The notes under the pieces: model-generated
The model's database searches: none
Told to the model about the DNA's origin: nothing
Seen by the model: only the letters and a program-made list of their open reading frames with translations
Shown: one piece after another, positions 61,764 through 64,000 of the stretch
Position numbering within the stretch: the stretch's first letter is position 1
Layout: every line of letters starts with the position of its first letter
Translations under genes and position numbers: made by a program
Source: Miltoncostaea sp963770865
GTDB lineage: Bacteria > Actinomycetota > Thermoleophilia > Miltoncostaeales > Miltoncostaeaceae
Direction: 5' to 3'
NCBI GenBank assembly: GCA_963770865.1
Contig: CAVYRD010000013.1
Span: forward strand, 62,001-126,000
DNA: 64,000 nt

Positions 61764-62173
61764 TGCGGATCATCACGCCCGAGGACGCCCCCGCGCGGCG
61801 CGCGCCCGCCGGCGGCGGCCGGCGCGTGCGCGTCCTGGCCAGCCGCGCGCCCGGGCTCCCGGCGCGCGCCGGCATGCTGGAGGTCGAGATCGCGCCCGGC
61901 GCCATGGTCCCGTCGCACGTCCACGAGGACTCGGAGGCGCTCGTCTACGTCGTCTGCGGCGCCGCCCACTTCCGGTGCGACGGGCGCGACGAGCTGGTGA
62001 CGCAGGGCGGAGTCGTCCACCTGCCGGTCGGCGCGGAGCTGACGATCGCCAACCGCGGCGAGGACGTCGCGCGCCTGCTCGTCGTCCTCACCCCCGGCGG
62101 CTTCGAGCGCCGGTTCCTGGACTGGGAGCCGGCCCACCCGGCGGCCGGCGCGCCGTCACCCACCGCGGCGTGA
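61763..62173 (+). CDS. Cupin-domain protein
   Basis: 136 residues from ATG 61763, coupled to the ferredoxin gene. The cupin motifs are GAMVPSHVHEDSEALVYVVC (His-x-His and Glu, metal ligands) and GGVVHLPVGAELTIANRGED (second motif, His). The barrel ends VLTPGGFERRFLDW. It is a small single-domain cupin of unknown reaction, possibly an oxygenase or metal buffer. Confidence 0.82.
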   Translation: MRIITPEDAPARRAPAGGGRRVRVLASRAPGLPARAGMLEVEIAPGAMVPSHVHEDSEALVYVVCGAAHFRCDGRDELVTQGGVVHLPVGAELTIANRGEDVARLLVVLTPGGFERRFLDWEPAHPAAGAPSPTAA

Positions 62174-62195
62174 GCCGCCGGACGGACGGAGGGGC

Positions 62196-62303
62196 ATGGA
62201 GGACGCACCGGAGCCGCGCGGCAGGACCCTGGTCATCTTCGGGGTGCTGCTGGCGGTCGTGATCGTCGCGATCATCGTGGGCGCGGCGGCGCTCGCCGCC
62301 TGA
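62196..62303 (+). CDS. 35-residue single-pass membrane peptide
   Basis: ATG 62196 follows GGAGGGG. The sequence is MEDAPEPRGRT followed by a hydrophobic helix LVIFGVLLAVVIVAIIVGAA and a short end. The ribosome site and clean composition argue that it is translated. It lies between the cupin and the PLP-enzyme genes. The function is unknown. Confidence 0.5.
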   Translation: MEDAPEPRGRTLVIFGVLLAVVIVAIIVGAAALAA

Positions 62304-62361
62304 GCGGGGCGGGCGCCTGCGATGCTCGCGGACTGATCGCGGGCGACGAGGAGGAGGCCGG

Positions 62362-63543
62362 ATGGACGGGACGCGGCGGTTCGGGCTGGGCACGCGCTGC
62401 GTGCACGCGGGGCGGCGCAGGGACCCGGAGGGTGCGCTGCACACGCCCCTCTACACCAGCTCGACCTTCGGCTTCGCCGACACCGCGGCCCTGCTCGACG
62501 TCGTCGAGGGCCGCGTCGAGGGCAACCTCTACACCCGCTTCGGGCAGAACCCGACGATCCGCGCCCTGGAGGCGAGGCTCGCCGACATCGAGGGCGGGGA
62601 TGCGGCGCTCGCCTTCTCCTCGGGGATGGCGGCGGTGGCGGCGACCGTCCTCTCCCGCGCGGGCGCCGGCGACCACGTCGTATGCGTCGGCGACGTCTAC
62701 GGCGGCACCTGGGAGCTGCTCGACGGCGACCTGCCGCGCCTGGGCGTCAGCACCACCTTCCTGCTCGCCTCGGAGGCCGGCCGGCTGGCCGAGGTGCTGG
62801 AGCGGCCGACGCGCCTCGTGCTCTTCGAGACCCCTACCAACCCCGGCCTGGAGGTGCTCGACATCGCCGCGACGGCGGCCGTGGCCCACGCGGGCGGCGT
62901 GCCCGTGATGGTCGACAACACGTTCGCCAGCCCGGTCAACCAGAACCCGCTGGAGCACGGCGCCGACCTGGTGGTCCACAGCGCCACCAAGTACCTGGGC
63001 GGCCACAGCGACCTCACCGCCGGCGCGGTCGTCGGGCCGGAGGAGCTGATCGCCCCGATCCGCCCCTGGCGGCGCAACCTGGGCCAGATCATCGCCCCCG
63101 ACGTGGCCGCGCTGCTGACCCGCAGCATCGCGACCCTGGTGGTGCGGGTGCGCGCCCACAACGACGGAGCCGAGCGGGTGGCGCGCTTCCTGGCCGGCCA
63201 CCCCCGCGTGGCGTCCGTGCGCCACCCGAGCCTGCTGGACGGCGCCGACGCGGAGGTCGTGGCGCGCCAGATGCGCGGCGGCGGCGGGATGGTCACCTTC
63301 GTCGTCGACGGCGGCGCGGCCGGCGCGGCGGCCGTGGTCGACCGGCTCCGGCTCTTCGCCATCGCGCCCAGCCTCGGAGGCGTCGAGAGCCTGGCGACGC
63401 AGCCGATCACCACGACCCATCACGAGATGGCCGAGGCCGAGCGGGCGCGGCGCGGCATCGTCGACGGGATGGTGCGCCTCTCGGTCGGGCTGGAGGACCC
63501 GGACGACCTGATCGCCGACCTCGCCGCCGCGCTGGACGCCTGA
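62362..63543 (+). CDS. Trans-sulfuration PLP enzyme (cystathionine gamma-lyase/methionine gamma-lyase family)
   Basis: 393 residues from ATG 62362, with GAGGAGG upstream. Landmarks are TPLYTSSTFGFADTAALLDV, NLYTRFGQNPTIRALEARLA (PLP phosphate Tyr and Arg), LAFSSGMAAVAATVLSRAGA, VPVMVDNTFASPVNQNPLEH (Asp) and VVHSATKYLGGHSDLTAGAV (catalytic Lys). LGGVESLATQPITTTHHE carries the substrate-carboxylate region. It cleaves or exchanges gamma-substituted amino acids; lyase and synthase members cannot be told apart here. H2S or thiol production links it to the rhodanese remnant next door. Confidence 0.9.
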   Translation: MDGTRRFGLGTRCVHAGRRRDPEGALHTPLYTSSTFGFADTAALLDVVEGRVEGNLYTRFGQNPTIRALEARLADIEGGDAALAFSSGMAAVAATVLSRAGAGDHVVCVGDVYGGTWELLDGDLPRLGVSTTFLLASEAGRLAEVLERPTRLVLFETPTNPGLEVLDIAATAAVAHAGGVPVMVDNTFASPVNQNPLEHGADLVVHSATKYLGGHSDLTAGAVVGPEELIAPIRPWRRNLGQIIAPDVAALLTRSIATLVVRVRAHNDGAERVARFLAGHPRVASVRHPSLLDGADAEVVARQMRGGGGMVTFVVDGGAAGAAAVVDRLRLFAIAPSLGGVESLATQPITTTHHEMAEAERARRGIVDGMVRLSVGLEDPDDLIADLAAALDA

Positions 63544-63571
63544 TCCGGGCGGCGGCGAGCTCGCGCTCCCC

Positions 63572-63750
63572 CTACAGCTCGAGCGGGACTCCCACCAGGC
63601 TGCCGGCTCTCGGTCCAGGAGCCGTCGTGGTTGCGCACCCGCTCGTAGCCGAGCAGCTCGTGGAGCATGAACCACGTGTGGCTGGAGCGCTGGCCGATGC
63701 GGCAGTAGGCGATGGCGTCGGTGTGGGGGGCCACGCCGACGCCGTCGTAT
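63572..63750 (-). pseudogene. Thiosulfate sulfurtransferase (rhodanese) C-terminal remnant
   Basis: The minus strand reads DAIAYCRIGQRSSHTWFMLH then ELLGYERVRNHDGSWTE. This is the catalytic CRIGERSSHTWF loop and the end of tandem-domain sulfurtransferases. A one-base change near 63603 separates it from the closing GSLVGVPLEL. The N-terminal 220 residues are missing. Confidence 0.75.
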
Positions 63751-63789
63751 CGTATGGCGATGTAATGAGGCGCGGCGGTGAGACCTCTC

Positions 63790-64000
63790 TCAGGTGCCGC
63801 GGCCGGCCCCGCGGCGGCCGATCAGGTCGAGGAACTCCTGGCGGGTGCGCGGGTCCTCGCGCAGGCGCCCGCGCAGGGCCGATGTGGTCGTGAGCGCCCC
63901 GGGCTGGCGCACGCCGCGCAGGCTCATGCACGAGTGCGACGCCTCCATCACCACGCCCACGCCGCGCGGGCGCAGGGCGCGCTCGAGCCAGTCGGCGACC
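63790..64000 (-). CDS. folE: GTP cyclohydrolase I, 3' end (start outside window)
   Basis: 70 C-terminal residues: VADWLERALRPRGVGVVMEA, then SHSCMSLRGVRQPGALTTTS and REDPRTRQEFLDLI, ending at TGA 63792-63790. The SHSCM...RGV stretch holds the zinc-binding Cys and nearby active-site residues of FolE, which converts GTP to dihydroneopterin triphosphate for folate synthesis. The N-terminal two thirds lie beyond the right edge. Confidence 0.9.
   Translation of the reverse strand, partial: VADWLERALRPRGVGVVMEASHSCMSLRGVRQPGALTTTSALRGRLREDPRTRQEFLDLIGRRGAGRGT

Overview
The window is very GC-rich DNA with many GTG starts and 4-nt ATGA/GTGA overlaps between genes. Together with the protein families present (paired SHOCT/DUF6325 proteins, a VLRF1-type release-factor homologue, MalT-like LuxR regulators, CadC-type ArsR repressors), this points to a high-GC actinobacterium, most likely a soil lineage of the Thermoleophilia/Solirubrobacterales type. 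The lineage is inferred from gene content; no rRNA gene is present to confirm it.

Left part (1-35 kb) is an accessory mosaic. A sugar operon opens it: GH15 glucosidase (cut by the window edge), aldose 1-epimerase, a CoA-disulfide-reductase/rhodanese protein and an SMP-30 lactonase, the last two broken by frameshifts. A sulfur and metal block follows (8.6-22 kb): DUF305 protein, sulfide:quinone oxidoreductase with a small partner, two DsrE proteins, OsmC, an ArsM-like methyltransferase divergent from an ArsR-rhodanese fusion, a persulfide-dioxygenase-like metallo-beta-lactamase protein, an MFS exporter, a CadC-like repressor and a CDF metal exporter. One complete IS630 element sits inside it (12.38-13.51 kb). 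From 22 to 27 kb lies a graveyard of mobile DNA: a serine-recombinase tail, a tyrosine-integrase tail, an IS3 remnant and an FG-GAP scrap. A stress cluster (27-33.5 kb) ends in a truncated metK.

Two copies of one unusual module frame much of this region (6.54-7.85 kb and 33.62-34.94 kb). Each has a boundary hairpin, a 14-nt motif exactly 101 nt further on, a leftward winged-helix-like gene, a structured leader with compensating base changes between copies, and a 59-nt 3' half of tRNA-Ser(CGA) followed by a second hairpin. They look like attachment ends of integrated elements and would delimit an island of about 27 kb.

Right part (35-64 kb) looks more orderly. It holds secreted proteins and lipoproteins (DUF3160, CapA), then a large set of envelope and stress genes: SHOCT, DUF6325, DUF1269, DUF2252, HdeD-like and other membrane proteins, two type I sulfatases with a radical-SAM sulfatase-maturating enzyme, a HAD hydrolase, a cation/proton antiporter and a MalT-like LuxR regulator. 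Seven copies of a 20-nt dyad, consensus TTCGTCCCWTCGGGSCGATG, lie in the same orientation 64-122 nt before genes here, suggesting an undescribed regulon or promoter class. The right end has a STAS protein, a predicted Fe-S regulator divergent from a ferredoxin-cupin operon, a trans-sulfuration PLP enzyme, a rhodanese remnant and the 3' end of folE.
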